Positions 10,438 to 23,095 of a stretch of 64,000 nt of DNA are shown here, in pieces. This DNA comes from Orobanche coerulescens. Its lineage: Eukaryota; Streptophyta; Magnoliopsida; Lamiales; Orobanchaceae. The notes below the pieces were generated by a model, which worked only from the letters and a program-made list of their open reading frames with translations, searched no databases and was not told the origin of the DNA. Both the position numbers and the translations under genes were made by a program. The stretch's first letter is position 1; each line of letters starts with the position of its first letter. The stretch spans positions 82,850,358 through 82,914,357 of the forward strand of contig CM065814.1 in NCBI GenBank assembly GCA_033398695.1, given 5' to 3'.

Positions 10438-11485
10438 TTTCCAGACGAGTTATTTGGTTGCCCTCACATAGAGTAGTGGAATTCAGGAGTGAGTTGGAGC
10501 CCGGTACGTCCCCGTTATCGAAGGCACCGTATCGGATGGCCCCGACCGAATGCAGGAGTTGAAGATTCAACTTGAGGAATAGTTCGAGAAAGGTTATCTC
10601 CGACCGAGTGCATCCCCGTGAGGAGCACCAGTGTGATATGTCAAGGAGAAGGTTGGCTCGTCTCGTGTGTGTATTAATTATCAGGAGTTGAACAGGGTGA
10701 TGATCAAGATTAGTATCCTCTACCCCGTATTGATGATCTCTTAGATCAACTTCAGGGAACTTCAATATTTTCCAAGATCGACTTAAGATCTGGATATCAT
10801 CAGTTGCGAATTCAAGAGTCGGGTATCGCAAGGACGGCGTTTCGTACACGTTATGGTCATTATGAGTTCGTAGTTATGCCGTTCGGGCTAACTAATGCAC
10901 CTGCGGTATTCATGGAGTTAATGAATCGGGTTCTCATCGACTTTTTGGATCAGTTTGTTGTTGTCTTCATCGATGACATTTGGATTTATTCTCGTGATCG
11001 AGAGGAACACGACGTGCATCTTCATCAGGTTCTCGACATGTTAAGACGCGAGCAACTTTATGGAAAGTTTTCTAAATGTGAGTTCTGGATGTCCGATGTG
11101 ACTTTTCTCGGGCATGTAATTTCATCAGACAGAGTTCGTGTCGACCCTCAGAAGACGGAGGCTATCCGAGATTGGCAACCTCCGAAAGATGTTAAGGAAA
11201 TCCGAAGCTTCCTCGGATTAGCTGGTTAATTATCCGACCCACGACTTGGAGCTAGCAGCCGTGGTTTTCGCGTTGGAAATTTGGCGTCGTTACCTTTATG
11301 GCGTCACCTGTTAGATATTCACTGATCACAAGAGTTTGAAGTATATATTTACTCAGAAGGAGTTAAGTATGCGACAGAGGCGGTGGTTGGAACTAATCAA
11401 AGATTGTGATATCGAGATCCTTTACCACCCGGGCAAGACGAATGTTGTCGCCGACGCGTTGAGTCGTAAGTCCATTCAGGGGTAG
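10438..11485 (+). pseudogene. Ty3 reverse transcriptase and RNase H of element G, broken
   Basis: A decayed N-terminal part runs to about 10800. The open part at 10804-11229 reads the core fingers and palm with [10 protein letters not shown] and catalytic FIDD at 10966-10977 (usually YIDD). It ends at a stop just after FLGLAG. RNase H follows in part only ([22 protein letters not shown] and the C-terminal VVADALSRK), so the segment joining RT to RNase H is deleted. The enzyme would copy element RNA into DNA. It cannot work here. Confidence 0.85.
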
Positions 11486-12471
11486 ATGCTTGCTCGTTTA
11501 ACAGTTCAGAAGGAGCTTCAGCAGGAATTCCTTAGACCCGAGATCGAGGTCCGGCTTCAGCGAGTTCAGGGACAGCTTTGTATGTTAGAGATTTCATCAT
11601 CACTTGAGGAGGAAATCAGGGAGAATCAGGGTTCAGAACCAGCATTGTTGCGCATCCGTGAGGACATGGCTCAGGGGAAAGCCCCTGGATTCGTGGTCCA
11701 CGAGGATGGACTTTTGAGATTTAAGAATCGGTTGTGCGTACCGGCGAATGACGAGTTGAAAAACTCAATTTTGAGAGAAGCTCATGCTACCCTTTATTCT
11801 GTTCATCCGAGGTCTAGCAAGATGTACAAGGGCTTGAAACAAAATTACTGGTGGAGTAATATGAAGCGAGAAGTCGCGGAATTTGTTTCGATAACATGTC
11901 AGCAAGTCAAATAGAACATCAGCGACCGGCGGGTATGCTGAAACCTCTCCCTATTCCAGACTGGAAGTGGAAAGACATTTCTATGGATTTCATCACGAGT
12001 TTGCCGACGAGTCGTCGTGGCATGAATACGATCTGGGTGATCGTGGACCGCTTAACTAAATCAGATCATTTCCTTGAGATCAAAGATATATGGGGTCCCG
12101 AGAGACTTGCCCAGCTATTTAACAAAGAGATAGTGAGACTGCACGGTACTCCTAAGAGTATCGTTTCCGATTGTGACGGACGATTTGTGTCTTATTTTTG
12201 GAAATCAGTCCATCGTGCTATGGGAACTCAGCTTAATCTCAGTACCACTTCTCATCCTCAGTCCGACGGACAATCCGAGAGAACCATTCAGACATTAGAG
12301 GACATGTTGAGGGCATGCGTCCTCGATTGGAAGGACGATTGGGAAGCCCAACTACCATTGATCGAGTTCATGTATAATAATAGTTGGCATGCTTCGATCA
12401 AGATGGCACCTTACGAGGCCTTGTACGGCCGTCGTTGTCGACCTCCTTTGTGTTGGGACGACTTATCATAA
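11486..12471 (+). pseudogene. Ty3 integrase (zinc-binding and DDE core) of element G
   Basis: The first frame (11486-11914) contains the HHCC-type zinc-binding region (HATLYSVHPRSSKMY). A frame change follows near 11900. The second frame (11896-12471) carries the catalytic core: ISMDFITSLP with the first Asp, VSDCDGRFVS with the second, and SDGQSERTIQTLEDMLR with the Glu. Apart from the frameshift this part is well preserved, better than RT. Integrase inserts the element DNA into the chromosome. Confidence 0.85.
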
Positions 12472-12492
12472 TCAATCGGCACCGAGCTCTAT

Positions 12493-13026
12493 ATGATTAT
12501 AGCCGTCCGTGAGAAGGTAGCTTTGATCAAGAGTCGTTTGTTGACAACTCAGAGTCGACAGAAATCTTATGCAGACAATCGTCGTCGACCACTAGAGTTC
12601 GAGACGGGTGACCATATTTTGGTCAAGGTATCCCCGAGTCGAGGTATTTTCTGTTTCGGAAAACGGGGGAAGTTGAGTCCGAGATTCATTGGACCGTTTG
12701 AGATTTTGGATTGAGTAGGCGAGTTAGCTTATCGATTGGCTTTACCTCCAGCATTGAGACGAATTCATAATGTGTTTCACATCTCGCAGTTGCAGAAGTA
12801 TGTTGCCGACCCGAGTCACGTACTTCAGTTCGACGAAATCGAACTCGCGGATGATCATTCGTACGAGGAGCATCCTGTACGAGTTTTAGAGCGGCGAATC
12901 AAACAGTTGAGGAACAAGACGATCCCTTTAGTCAAGATTCAGTGGTATAGACACGGAGTCGAAGAGTCCACTTGGGAAACCGAGGAGAGTATGCGGGAGA
13001 GTTATCCCGAGTTGTTTGACCCTTAG
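12493..13026 (+). pseudogene. Integrase C terminus with chromodomain-like tail, element G
   Basis: The frame 12493-12714 carries the post-core block (LSPRFIGPFEIL). After one stop, 12736-13026 reads the conserved RIHNVFHISQL block and a tail with VKIQWYRHGVEESTWE. This resembles the chromodomain at the end of plant chromovirus integrases (Tekay/Del-like), which steers integration to heterochromatin. The frame ends in TAG at 13024-13026 and the element stops within about 10 bp. Confidence 0.8.
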
Positions 13027-13040
13027 TTTCGCGAAACTTG
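13027..13040. other. Breakpoint joining element G to copia E
   Basis: Plus-strand G ends shortly after its integrase stop, with no polypurine tract or 3' LTR. Minus-strand copia E begins in mid reverse transcriptase at TTGCTTCAGTCC, which is present intact in copia F near 22856. Both elements are therefore truncated at the same point. No target duplication is visible. Confidence 0.75.
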
Positions 13041-13769
13041 CTTCAGTCCATAAATGGAACGCTGAAGTTTGCACACCTTATGAATATCGACCTCGGACAC
13101 AAAGCCTTTAGGCTGCTGCATATAGATTTTCTCCTCGAGGATTCCATTAAGGAAAGCCGTCCTTGCGTCCATCTCCAATATCTCATTATCATGGTAGGCA
13201 GCTATAGCAAGCATCATATGAATAGACTTGATCATAGCTACGGGTGATAAGGTATCGTGGTAATCGATCCCTTCTTTCTGGGTATAATCTTTGCCACAAG
13301 CCTGGCCTTATAGGTGTCAACATTGACATCCCCATCAGTCTTTCTCTTGCAGATCCACTTATTCCCAATAAGCACTATGCCCTTGGGCGGTCTACTAGAG
13401 TCCAGACCTGATTGACATGCATCGAGTCTATCTCAGCTTCCATACCTTCTCGCCATTTCGCGGAGTCTACATCCACCATCGCTTGGTCATAGGTCGCGGG
13501 GTCGGTCTCTTGGCTATCATCTGGAACCTCATGGAGACCCAGCTCCTCCAGGTGCACTAGGCCATACCTCTCAAGTAAATGAGACACCCTACTAGACCTA
13601 CGAGGTGTTTTACTTGTGTTTCAGTAGGTTTGGTTCCAATTTCTTTTACAGGTGTCTCTAGAGGAGTTTCATTATATTCTTCCAAAGAAATACTTCTATC
13701 TGCTCCGCCTTCCTTAATGAACTCATCTTCCAGGAAGTTTGCTTCCAAAGCAACAATGATCTTTCGATC
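13036..13769 (-). pseudogene. Copia E: linker and N-terminal reverse transcriptase
   Basis: Reading down the minus strand, 13748-13375 holds the integrase-RT linker with YDQAMVDVDSAKWREGMEAE. The RT start follows at 13235-13036 with TAFLNGILEEKIYM and VCKLQRSIYGLKQ. The motif usually read as MDVKTAF has Ala for Val. RT is cut off before its YVDD motif by the junction with G. Stops and frameshifts separate the blocks. Copia F keeps a longer version of the same region. Confidence 0.82.
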
Positions 13770-15131
13770 TTAGGGTATGTAGAATAGATAACCCATCGAC
13801 CCAGATGGGAATCCAATGAAACGTCCCTTCACGGACCTTGCTTCCAATTTCTCCAACTTAGTGTTCTTGACATAGGCGGGACATCCCCAAATCCTAATGT
13901 GATTAAGACTTGGTTTCCTGCCCTCCCACATCTCATGTGGAGTTTTAGGAACAGACTTGGAGGGATATCTATTCAAGATATAAGCAGCAGTCATAAGTGC
14001 ATACCCCCATAGGTAAATTGGTAAGTCAGTGTAGCTAAGCATAGAATAGACCATGTTCAACAAGGTTCGGTTCCTTGTTTCTAACACACCATTTAACTGA
14101 GGAGTTCCTGAAGGTGTTAGTTGTGATATTATTCCATGCTCCTTAAGGAACTCGTCAAACTCTGTACTCATATACTCGCCACCTCGGTCCGACCGAAGTT
14201 CTTTGATATGATTACCAGTTTGTTTTTCGACTATGGCCTTAAATTCCTGGAATTTCTCAAAGGCCTCGGATTTATGTTGCATTAGGTATACATAACCATA
14301 CCTAGTATGATCATCCGTAAACGTAATGAAATACTGATATCTGTCATGTGATGCTTCTAAATCACCACATACATTGGTATGGACTAATCTAAGTTTATCA
14401 GCGGCTCTTTCAAAAGTCCCTATGAAGGGGGACTTAGTCATTTTTCCTTTAAGGCAAGATTCACAAGTTGGAAAGGGATCCGATCCCCATGGACCCATAA
14501 GTCCATCCTTTTCCATTTTGTAAACCTTGGTTTGACCAACATAACCAAGTCTAAGATGCTATTTCAAAACTTGATTAGTTTCATTCCTACCACGCTTCCT
14601 AGTCATAGTATTCACAACGCCATTGTTACTTAGGTTTAGATGATGCAGTCCATTTAACAATGTAGCAGTGCCTACTAGTTTATTTCTAAAATAAATTTTG
14701 CAGGAACCATCACCAACGAAAAATGAAAAGCCTTTCTGATCCATGACCGGAATGGATACAATGTTTTTATGCCCCTTGGGCAAAACAAGTACATCATCTA
14801 ATGTTACAACAAAGCCAGATTACAAATCCAAAAGAAGTGATCCTACGTCAGTTGCTTCGACACTATGCCCACTTCCGACAGTAATCATCACTTCCCCATC
14901 TCCAAGCTTCCTACTTTGTTCCACATCCTGATTCACAGTACAAATTTGAGAACTAGCACCTGAATCCAGTATCCAAGAAGTAGGAAATACAGTAGCAGAA
15001 TAATTTGTTTCCAAAACTAAAAGTTCTGTACCTGAAGTGCCATGAAGAATCGGACAGTCTCTAGCCCAGTGGCCCATCTCACCGCATTTGAGACATGCAT
15101 CCTTCTTCTTCTTGTTGCCTTTTGGAACCAT
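13770..15131 (-). pseudogene. Copia E: protease, pre-integrase and integrase core
   Basis: The segment 15131-14820 has a CCHC zinc knuckle (CLKCGEMGHWARDC) and the protease site LDSGASS. The pre-integrase region follows at 14783-14520. The integrase core is open over 14516-13770 (248 residues) with [22 protein letters not shown] and [15 protein letters not shown]. In the last, Asn-Gly-Val replaces the usual NGVAER-type context. It is a Ty1/copia element of the Tnt1-like kind. Sub-lineage is not resolved. Confidence 0.85.
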
Positions 15132-15874
15132 CGGGGCCTTGCCCTTACCCTTAAGGTCCTTGATTTGTGGTCTCGTCTACTTCTTGGTCTTTTTCTTCTT
15201 TAGACCTCCGAGGTCCGTAAAAATCACAAGGGCGTACTCCTTCACTCGTGGAGTCTTCATATGAGACTAAGCGGTTACCAGCTTGTTCATCAACCCTGCT
15301 AAATTGCAAGCAATCTCATTGCGATTGAAATCTAGAACAACAGTGAGAAGGAAACAAGAAGAGATTGAAGGATGAGGTCGATTTAAAGAGAGTCATGCAT
15401 CCTAAAATCAAGAGCCTCCAATCTCTCGATCATAGAGATCATTTTTAGGACATGATCCCCAACTTTTTCACCTTCCTTCATCCTAGCACCGAAAATCTCT
15501 TTAGATATCTTATATCTAGCAGTTCGACTGAGCTCACCATAAAGCTCGGTTAAGTGAGATAAAATCTGCCTAGCAGAAGTCATTTTATCATGAGCTCTCT
15601 GAAGCTCATTAGACATAGAAGCCATCATATAGGCACGAACTTTTATGTCATCCTCAACCCACTTTTCGTGGTTTTCAACTTCTTCCTGATTAGCTCTAGT
15701 CCACATCGGAGGCACTGGAATGTCTGCCTCCAAGACGTATCCCAGTGCCTCTATATTGAGGACTATCATCAGGTTGCGGAGCCAGTCCACAAAGTTAAGG
15801 TCAATTAAGGTGTTCTTTTCATGTAGTATAGCGAGTGGGTTCATTGTCATATTGAGAGATTTGTTTGACTGCAT
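15132..15874 (-). pseudogene. Copia E gag
   Basis: The ATG at 15874 starts a 163-residue frame with NFVDWLRNLMIVL, EKWVEDDIKVRAYMM and LTELYGELSRTARYKI, the pattern of the copia gag (UBN2-type) domain. A stop at 15383 ends it, and further gag with a basic, Lys-rich linker continues in other frames to the zinc knuckle near 15100. Gag forms the particle that packages element RNA. Confidence 0.82.
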
Positions 15875-17474
15875 TAAGTACGACAGATTTATTAGTGACT
15901 CGTTTCAGTTATGATCTGAGTATAGAATTAAGGTATTTCCTATTCTTTTAACCTATCTCCCACTATTTTTATCGGAATAACACACTCCCATGTAGAATTT
16001 GGAAGTATTATTCGCATTATTTCATAGTGGTGATCGAGTTCTTTACAAATTTTAATAGAGGGCAATCGGACAGGTTTCTAGTCTATTAATTTTCATAAAG
16101 TGGTGTCCAACACCAACCCATCTAATGGATGATTCGATCATCCTTTTCCCCTTGTTCACTCCTCTCAACCTATACGATTTCTATGGTTCGTGAACAAGTT
16201 AAGTTTACACCATCGACGCTGATCAGTTTGACAATTGAATCTTATCCGACAACCGAACAGGTTTTTAGGGATAAAATTTGCTCCAACTGAAGGCATCCAA
16301 TGCACTCTCGATAATTTCTCGATCCTTCCCGAATGACTACCCCGATAACTCGGAAGCATAGCACATCCGGTTTGGATTTCAATTTTCCGAAAGCTCGATG
16401 GAGGGAAGGAAAACCTTGAAACCTTTTAAACTTAATAATTTGTCGTGGGAGAATTTTTGCGATTAATGTTACACTTTTCACATTAATTCATTTAAGCGCG
16501 TTTGTAGCATTCATACCATATGAATAAACATTCACAATTTAGTTGCTACCAACATGTAGTTCATGGACCATTCCTAGAACAAAAACGTCGTAATCTAATT
16601 ACAAGTCTTCGGTCTTGAATCTTCGCCTTCTCGAACGGATCTTCCTTCGGTCTTCGTCATTACATATAAATTTTACATTGAAAAGTTGCATCCTAGATAC
16701 AAATATTTCTAGTAAAATAAATAGGCTCAAAACGGCCTTTACAACCCAATCGAATAAAACCGAACGATTCAAAACTAGGTCCATGAACTACATCCCCATT
16801 CAAAATTAATGCAACAATCACATAAAAATAATGGCATTCATAATTAATCTAAATATTTATTCAATCAATATAAATTAATCCATCCAAATGATTTAATCCA
16901 ATTAATTCACACAAACGTTAATTTTATCTTGTTTGGATGAGAAAATATTTCATTAAATTAATTCCCTAAGAATAAAATTACTATAACTATATTTTAGTCA
17001 AATTAAATACAATTTGATTTGTGAGAAATTAATTACCGAACGAAATATAAAAACGGAGTTGAAAAACATGGCGGGCCAAGCCGAGCACCGCTTGAGTGCC
17101 GCCGAGCAGACGGACCGCATGGCGGATCGTGATCCACTGCTGCGGCGCCGGAAGAATCTTCTTGGCGAGGCGGACCGCGACCAGCACTGGGACCACAAGC
17201 CTTGCGCCGGCTCAGTCAGGTCCGTTCACATTTTCGGCTCGTTCCCCCCCCCCCCCCCGATTCCAAAAGTAATATTTTTCTAATCTTTATATTAAACATT
17301 TAAATCAGTTTTTCAAAAGAAAAATAGATTTATATTATAACATAAAATCATGAAAAATTAATTTTTAGATGAATAATTGAAAATCAACGATTAATCCGAT
17401 TATGATTCCAAATTATAAGAACATCCAATCAAGCATTCTAAATGCTAATATCGTATATACAATCGCAAGACCTA
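15875..17474 (-). other. Copia E untranslated leader
   Basis: This is 1.6 kb of leader between the primer-binding site and gag. It is largely AT-rich and matches the leader of copia F at 25163-26873 apart from a GC-rich block at about 17060-17245 and a run of 13 C near 17246. The GC-rich block differs completely in F. No conserved coding frame is seen. Confidence 0.6.
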
Positions 17475-17487
17475 TGCTCCGATACCA
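17475..17487 (-). other. Primer-binding site of copia E
   Basis: On the minus strand TGGTATCGGAGCA lies next to the LTR end, complementary to initiator-Met tRNA with one change. Confidence 0.8.
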
Positions 17488-17488
17488 C

Positions 17489-19324
17489 TGTTGGGATTTG
17501 TTGCCTAAAACGAAGGCGCAGCGGAAACAATATATGAATCTAATTCGATCCGAATCCCTTAAGAGGATCGATCAAGCTAGATATATACGAATATAAAAAT
17601 GAAACTGAGGAAGATACGAAATCATATCCTCGTAGTCCATTGATTAAATGGTGTAATCCACGTAAGCGATTCCCCAAGCTTTAGGTGATCTTCCCACGAA
17701 TCCTATTCGTCAAGCTTTTGGATGATCCGATGCCGAAAACATCACGTCTCTACTTACCGCGCGCCGGAGAAATGATCGGAACAACTTCACCTTGTTATCC
17801 TCCAAGGATACGGCTAGAACAAAGTGATAGATGCTTTCAAATATGATTATAACACTCTAAGTGTATAACTCACTATCTCTCAATGATCTCTCGACTTTTC
17901 TCTTAGAAAAACTCAAAAAGGAAGAAGATGAATACTTGGAGAAAATTTCTCTCTCTCTTCCTTGCGAAAAACCGTGAGATGCCCAAAGTCTTTTCAAGTA
18001 TTGAAGTCTTCACCTCTTTTATTCTTGTTCACTTTCAAGACAATATCACCAACCTCATTATAAAATGAGATATGTCCCCTTAATGGCTTATGGAGACAAA
18101 GACCAAGGAAGGTGAGTGGAAAGTGGGACGTCCATCTAGAAGAATCGGGACGAATTTGGTTCGTATCGGACTCCCGTGAGTCCAATCAGATAAACTCCAT
18201 CCCGTTCCGATGTATTTATATCAATTAATTAATCCAATTAATTAATCATATCAAATACAAAATAATATAATTAATTACTCCAAGAAATAATTATATTCAT
18301 GAATTAAATTAATCACCCAGTATTATATTTAATTCATTAGGCCGTAAATTAATTTATCCAATAAATTAATTTAGACATCCAATGTCCCAATATTAATTAG
18401 ACTTCCAATGTCAATAAATTAGATATCCAATATCTAATATTTATAAAGAGGGAATAAGCTCGATTCATTCCGTCGTCAAACCTATTGCGCGACTCGGTAG
18501 GTCCGTCTCTGTTAGCAATGGGAGGAACCAAGGAGTAGTAGCACCACCTAGCCAGCCTGGCGGCCTACATTGTACCCCAACTGAGAACGAATGATGGGGA
18601 TATTTCAAAAACCTTTCTGTCGTGAATACCGGTATATGTATAAACCCTTCTTTCAAATGTCCCGATCAAGTTATAGGGTCATGGTCAATCAAACCCCATT
18701 TGTACTTGACTCTATGCATGAGTTATTGCAAAGCGAAATCATCGATCTCTCATGTATCCAATACGACTAAGCTCCAACGCTTTGGCCAAAGACTTATGAT
18801 CTCATCTTCCAATAACCGCGTAGGACATATAACCCGTTCACAAATAGGAAAAACAATTCTATCTTGGTATTTAGTAGAACCTGCTACTTCCCCATCAAGA
18901 CGCACGTCAACGTTGACCCCCACCTTCCGGTTTTATGGTTCGAACTACTCTAATGAAAATCTTAATGTCACAAGCACATCCCTACTAAATCCTTAAGTCG
19001 AAGGTTCACAAATACCTATCACAACCTTACGATTTTGTCATTGACTGTCCTGGAGTGAATCCGTGTGACGAATCGATGGTGATTCGGTTCGAGTATACTA
19101 ATCTCATTAGCATACCTATAACGTGTGCTCTCACTTACCATTAGTGTTCGACAAGCACTTTCCAAGTCAAAGAACACGTCATACAAGTCTTCATATAAAC
19201 TTAACATCCAGTCAAGTTTCATCGATTTGCAAACTATTAAGTATTTGCGCCATAAACCTTTCCAGTGCCAATCCCCTTATCCAATAAGGAGTGGAATGTT
19301 TTTCTCTCAAATACACGGACTGGT

Positions 19325-19422
<98 letters not shown>

Positions 19423-19554
19423 GAGTCGAGAATGCCATGACTACCAAGAATAAAGAAACATGCAATTGCCTTCTGATAATGGTTTACATAATAACAAGTA
19501 CAATGTGCTCACTCTAACATCCCATGAGTGGCATTCTGGGGCATACTCCTAACA
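17489..19554 (-). mobile_element. 5' LTR of copia E
   Basis: The plus-strand ends are TGTTGGGATTTG at 17489 and ACTCCTAACA at 19554. The LTR is homologous over its length to the copia F LTR at 19908-21769. It carries a (TA)n tract at 19329-19421 that the F LTR lacks. E has no second LTR, since its other end is lost at the 13036 breakpoint. Confidence 0.85.
19329..19421. repeat. (TA)n microsatellite
   Basis: About 46 uninterrupted AT dinucleotides lie in the E LTR. The matching place in the F LTR (near 21620) has only TATATGTATAT, so the tract expanded after the two LTRs separated. Confidence 0.97.
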
Positions 19555-19907
19555 TCGAGTTCTCATACAGGGATCCAGGATCCTAACTTCCCGTGGAAAA
19601 ATAATGTGCAGAAGCCTGAAGAAATGAAACTCCCAACAGACAGACAGCCTACGGCAGATGAGTTGAAGGCATGGAAAATTAATGAACTGGTGAGATACTT
19701 ATGTGTTCTCATCAGGGAATCTCCCATGTTTAACCAATTTAAGATGCTAGAGGATGCAACTAAGAAGTTTCGCGGCTTCTTGCAGAAGGAAAGCTCCATA
19801 TTCAGATAAAACTGAAATCCATAGTCATTAAGGGCGAACAACTAACCCATCTAGAAGACTCGATTATTTCCTTTGACGTGACCCAAGAAGGTAAAAATTT
19901 CTAAAGG
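19555..19907 (+). other. Unassigned segment with an unrecognised open frame
   Basis: This lies between the LTRs of E and F and belongs to neither. The plus strand is open to a TAA at 19807-19809. About 85 residues fall inside the segment, with a plausible protein composition (charged, containing DELKAWKINELVRYL and FKMLEDATKKFRGFL). There is no good start codon within the segment. It could be a captured exon or gag relic. I do not recognise the family. Confidence 0.3.
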
Positions 19908-21769
19908 GATCGAGGAAGATATGCTCTTGTAGTCCGTTGATTAAATGGATTCCTTCTCTCGGGCTATTCCCCAAGCTTGAAATGAATTCCCTACAATCCA
20001 ATGCGCTCCAAGCACTTGAATGATCTAATGCCGAAAAGACAAAGTCTCTACTTGTCATGCGTCGGAGAAACGAATGGGATAACGATCACCTTGCTATCCT
20101 CCAAGGATACGGCTAGAGCTAGAATGATGAAGCCTTTGATTATAACACTCTAAGTGTATAATCTATATCTCTCAATTAATCCTCACAATTTATCTCAAAG
20201 AAAATATGATGAAGATGAAGAACACTTTGAAGACAAAGAAAACTCTTCCTTTTTCTCTCTCTACCAATCTCACCTATGAAAATCCAAGGGTGTGGTAAGT
20301 GAGAGTTAGTCTTCTTTATATTCTTCAATCACCACATGAAATCACATTTACAATAAAAAAAGGGAGATTCCATGTCCCCTAAGACAAAACACTTCATGAT
20401 ATTAAATCATGAAGTCTTCCACCACATTAGGTGGAAGAAAAATGGGGGGCGGCTATCTAGAAGGGTAGGAGGAGTTCGGTCCGTTTCGGACTCCCGCGAG
20501 TCCAAACAGATAAACTCCGATTCTGTTCCGATGTATTTATATCAATTAATTAATCCAATTAATTAATCATATCAAATACATAATAACATAATTAATTTCT
20601 CCAAGAAATAATTATATTCATGAATTATATTAATCACCCAGTAATTTATTTAATTCATTAGGCCTTAAATTAATTTATCCAATAAATTAATTTAGACATC
20701 TAATGTCCCAATTAATTAGATATCCAATATCTAATATTCATAATGAGAGAATAATCTCGATTCATTCCGTCGTCAATCCTATTGCGCGAATCGGTAGGTC
20801 CGTCTCAGTCAGCAATGGGAGGAACCAAAGAGTAGTAGCACCACCTAGCCAGCCTGGCGGCCTACACTGTACCCCAACTGAGAACGAATTATGGGATCAT
20901 TCAAGAACCATTCTGTCGTGAATACCAGTATAAGTATAAACCCTTTTTCAAATGTTCCGATCAAGTTATAGGGTCACGGTCAGTCAAACCCAATCTGTAC
21001 TTGACGCTATACATGCGTTAATGCAAATCGAGATCATCGAGCTCTCGTGTATCCAATACAACTAGCTCCAATGCTTTGGCCAAAGACTTATGATCTCATC
21101 TTCCAATAACCGCATAGGACATATAACCCGCTCACTAACGGGAGAAAGAATTCTATCTTGGTATTCAGTAGGACCTGCTACTTGCCCGTCAAGATGCACG
21201 TCGAGGTTGACCCCCGCCTCCCGGTTTACAGGGTCGAACTACTCTAATGAAAATCTTGACGTCACAAGCACATCCCTACTAAATCCTCAAGTCGAAGGTT
21301 CACAAATACCTATCAAAACCTTTCGACTCTGTCATTGATTGTCCCGGAGTGAAATTCGTGCGATGAATCGAGGGTGAGTCGGTTCGAGTATACTAATCCA
21401 ATTAGCATACCTATAATGTCTTCTCCCACTAACCATTAGCATTCAACAGGCACTCTCTATGTCAAAGAACACGTCATACAAGTCTCCACATAAACTTAAC
21501 GCCCAGTCAAGTTTTATCGACTTGCGAACGATTAAGTATTTGAGCCATAAACTTTTCGAGTGTCGATCCCCTTATCTAATAAGGAGTGGAATGTTTTGCT
21601 CTCAAGTACACGGACTAGTTTCTATATGTATATTTATGAGTCAGGAACGCCAGTAACTACCAGTAAATAAAGAAACATTCATTGCCTTATAAAAATGATT
21701 TACATAATTTCAAGTACAATGCCCTCACTCAACATCCTCTGAGTGGCGTTCGAGGGCATACTCCTAACA
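19908..21769 (-). mobile_element. 3' LTR of copia F, lacking one end
   Basis: It matches the E LTR from about 17610 onward and ends ACTCCTAACA at 21769. Roughly the first 115 bp of the LTR (plus-strand left end, TGTTGGG) are missing, so the segment 19555-19907 abuts a truncated LTR. It is followed on the minus-strand-sense upstream side by the polypurine tract AAGTGGGAGAT (plus-strand 21770-21780). Confidence 0.82.
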
Positions 21770-23053
21770 ATCTCCCACTTGCACTCGATGCGACACACTA
21801 TGGTATCTAATACCCATGTTCTCCAGATGATGCTCCAAGCTAGTCTGAGAAAGTAGCTTGGTCAGTGGATCAGCGATGTTGTCGGCCGAGTCTACTCTGT
21901 GCAGCACAATGTATCCCTTGCGAACAAATTCTCTTACGAGATGATACTTCCTCTCAATATGTTTGGTGTGTGTTGTGAAACCTTGGCTCCTTGGCCTGTG
22001 TTACAGCTTCGTTGTTGTAGCAGTACAGCAGAACAGGCAGCTCAGCACATGGTATCACTTGAAGTTCTCCCAGAAACTTCTTAATCCAGAACCCTTCCTT
22101 GGAAGCCTCCGAGTCTACTTGATACTCAGCCTGACAGGTGGAATCAGCAGTCGCGCTTTTCTTGGTGCTACGCCAAGATACTGCTCCTCCATTAAGAGTA
22201 AATATATATCCAGAATTAGATATCGAGTCATCCTTCTATCCCTGTAAGTCCGAATCAGTGAATCCCACCACATCCAATTCTCCACCGCCATACATAAGAA
22301 CCATGTCTCTAGTCCTTCTTAAGTAATTGAGAACGTTCTTTACGTCAGTCCAATGTTCCCTAACTGGGTTTGCCTGAAACCTACTCACCACGCTTACAGC
22401 ATGCGCAATGTCAGGTCTTGTACACAACATAACATACATAAGGCTACCCACAGCCGAAGTATATGGTATATTACTCATTTCCTTTCGTTGTTCCTCACTT
22501 TGAGGACACATCTTCGAGGAGAGTTTTATTCCATGTCGCATAGGAAGGAACCCTCTTTTAGAATCATCCATCTTAAACTGCTTTAAGATCTAATCTATAT
22601 AGAGGGCTTGGGAAAGACCTATTGTTATCGTCGCTCTATCCCGGTAGAGCCGAATACCAAGAATATAGGTTGCTTCTTCCAAGTCTTTCATGGAGAAATT
22701 ACTCGAAAGCCAAGCTTTTCACAGAACTGAGCATTCCCACATCATTTCCTATTAGTAGAATGTCATTCACATATAGTCGAAAGCCAAGCTTCATTTTGCA
22801 CGAAGTCAAACTCTTTGACCGCCTCGTCAAAATGAAGGTTCCAACTACGCGACGTTTGCTTCAGTCCATAAATGGAACGCTGAAGTTTGCACACTTTTTG
22901 AATATCGACTTCACACACAAAGCCTTTAGGCTGCTCCATATAGATTTCCTCCTCGAGGAAACCATTAAGGAAAGCCGTCTTTACGTCCATTTGCCATATC
23001 TCATAATCGTGGTAGGCAGCTATACCAAGCATCATGCGAATAGACTTGATCAT
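21770..23053 (-). pseudogene. Copia F: reverse transcriptase and RNase H
   Basis: The frame 23053-22763 gives MDVKTAFLNGFLEEEIYM and VCKLQRSIYGLKQTSRSW. The YVDD region lies in frameshifted sequence. 22571-22236 gives YTSAVGSLMYVMLCTRPDIAHAV and the start of RNase H. The RNase H end, with KYHLVREFV and a short tail leading to the polypurine tract, lies at about 22000-21780. At least four frame breaks are present. Confidence 0.82.
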
Positions 23054-23095
23054 GGCTACAGGCGAGAAGGTATCATGGTAATTGTTCCCTTCCTT

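Noticed and set aside
17014..17283. GC-rich open frame of 89 residues
   Set aside because: It arises from the GC-rich block in the copia E leader and is not present in F.
19265..19517. Open frames rich in Ile-Tyr
   Set aside because: They are translations of the (TA)n tract.
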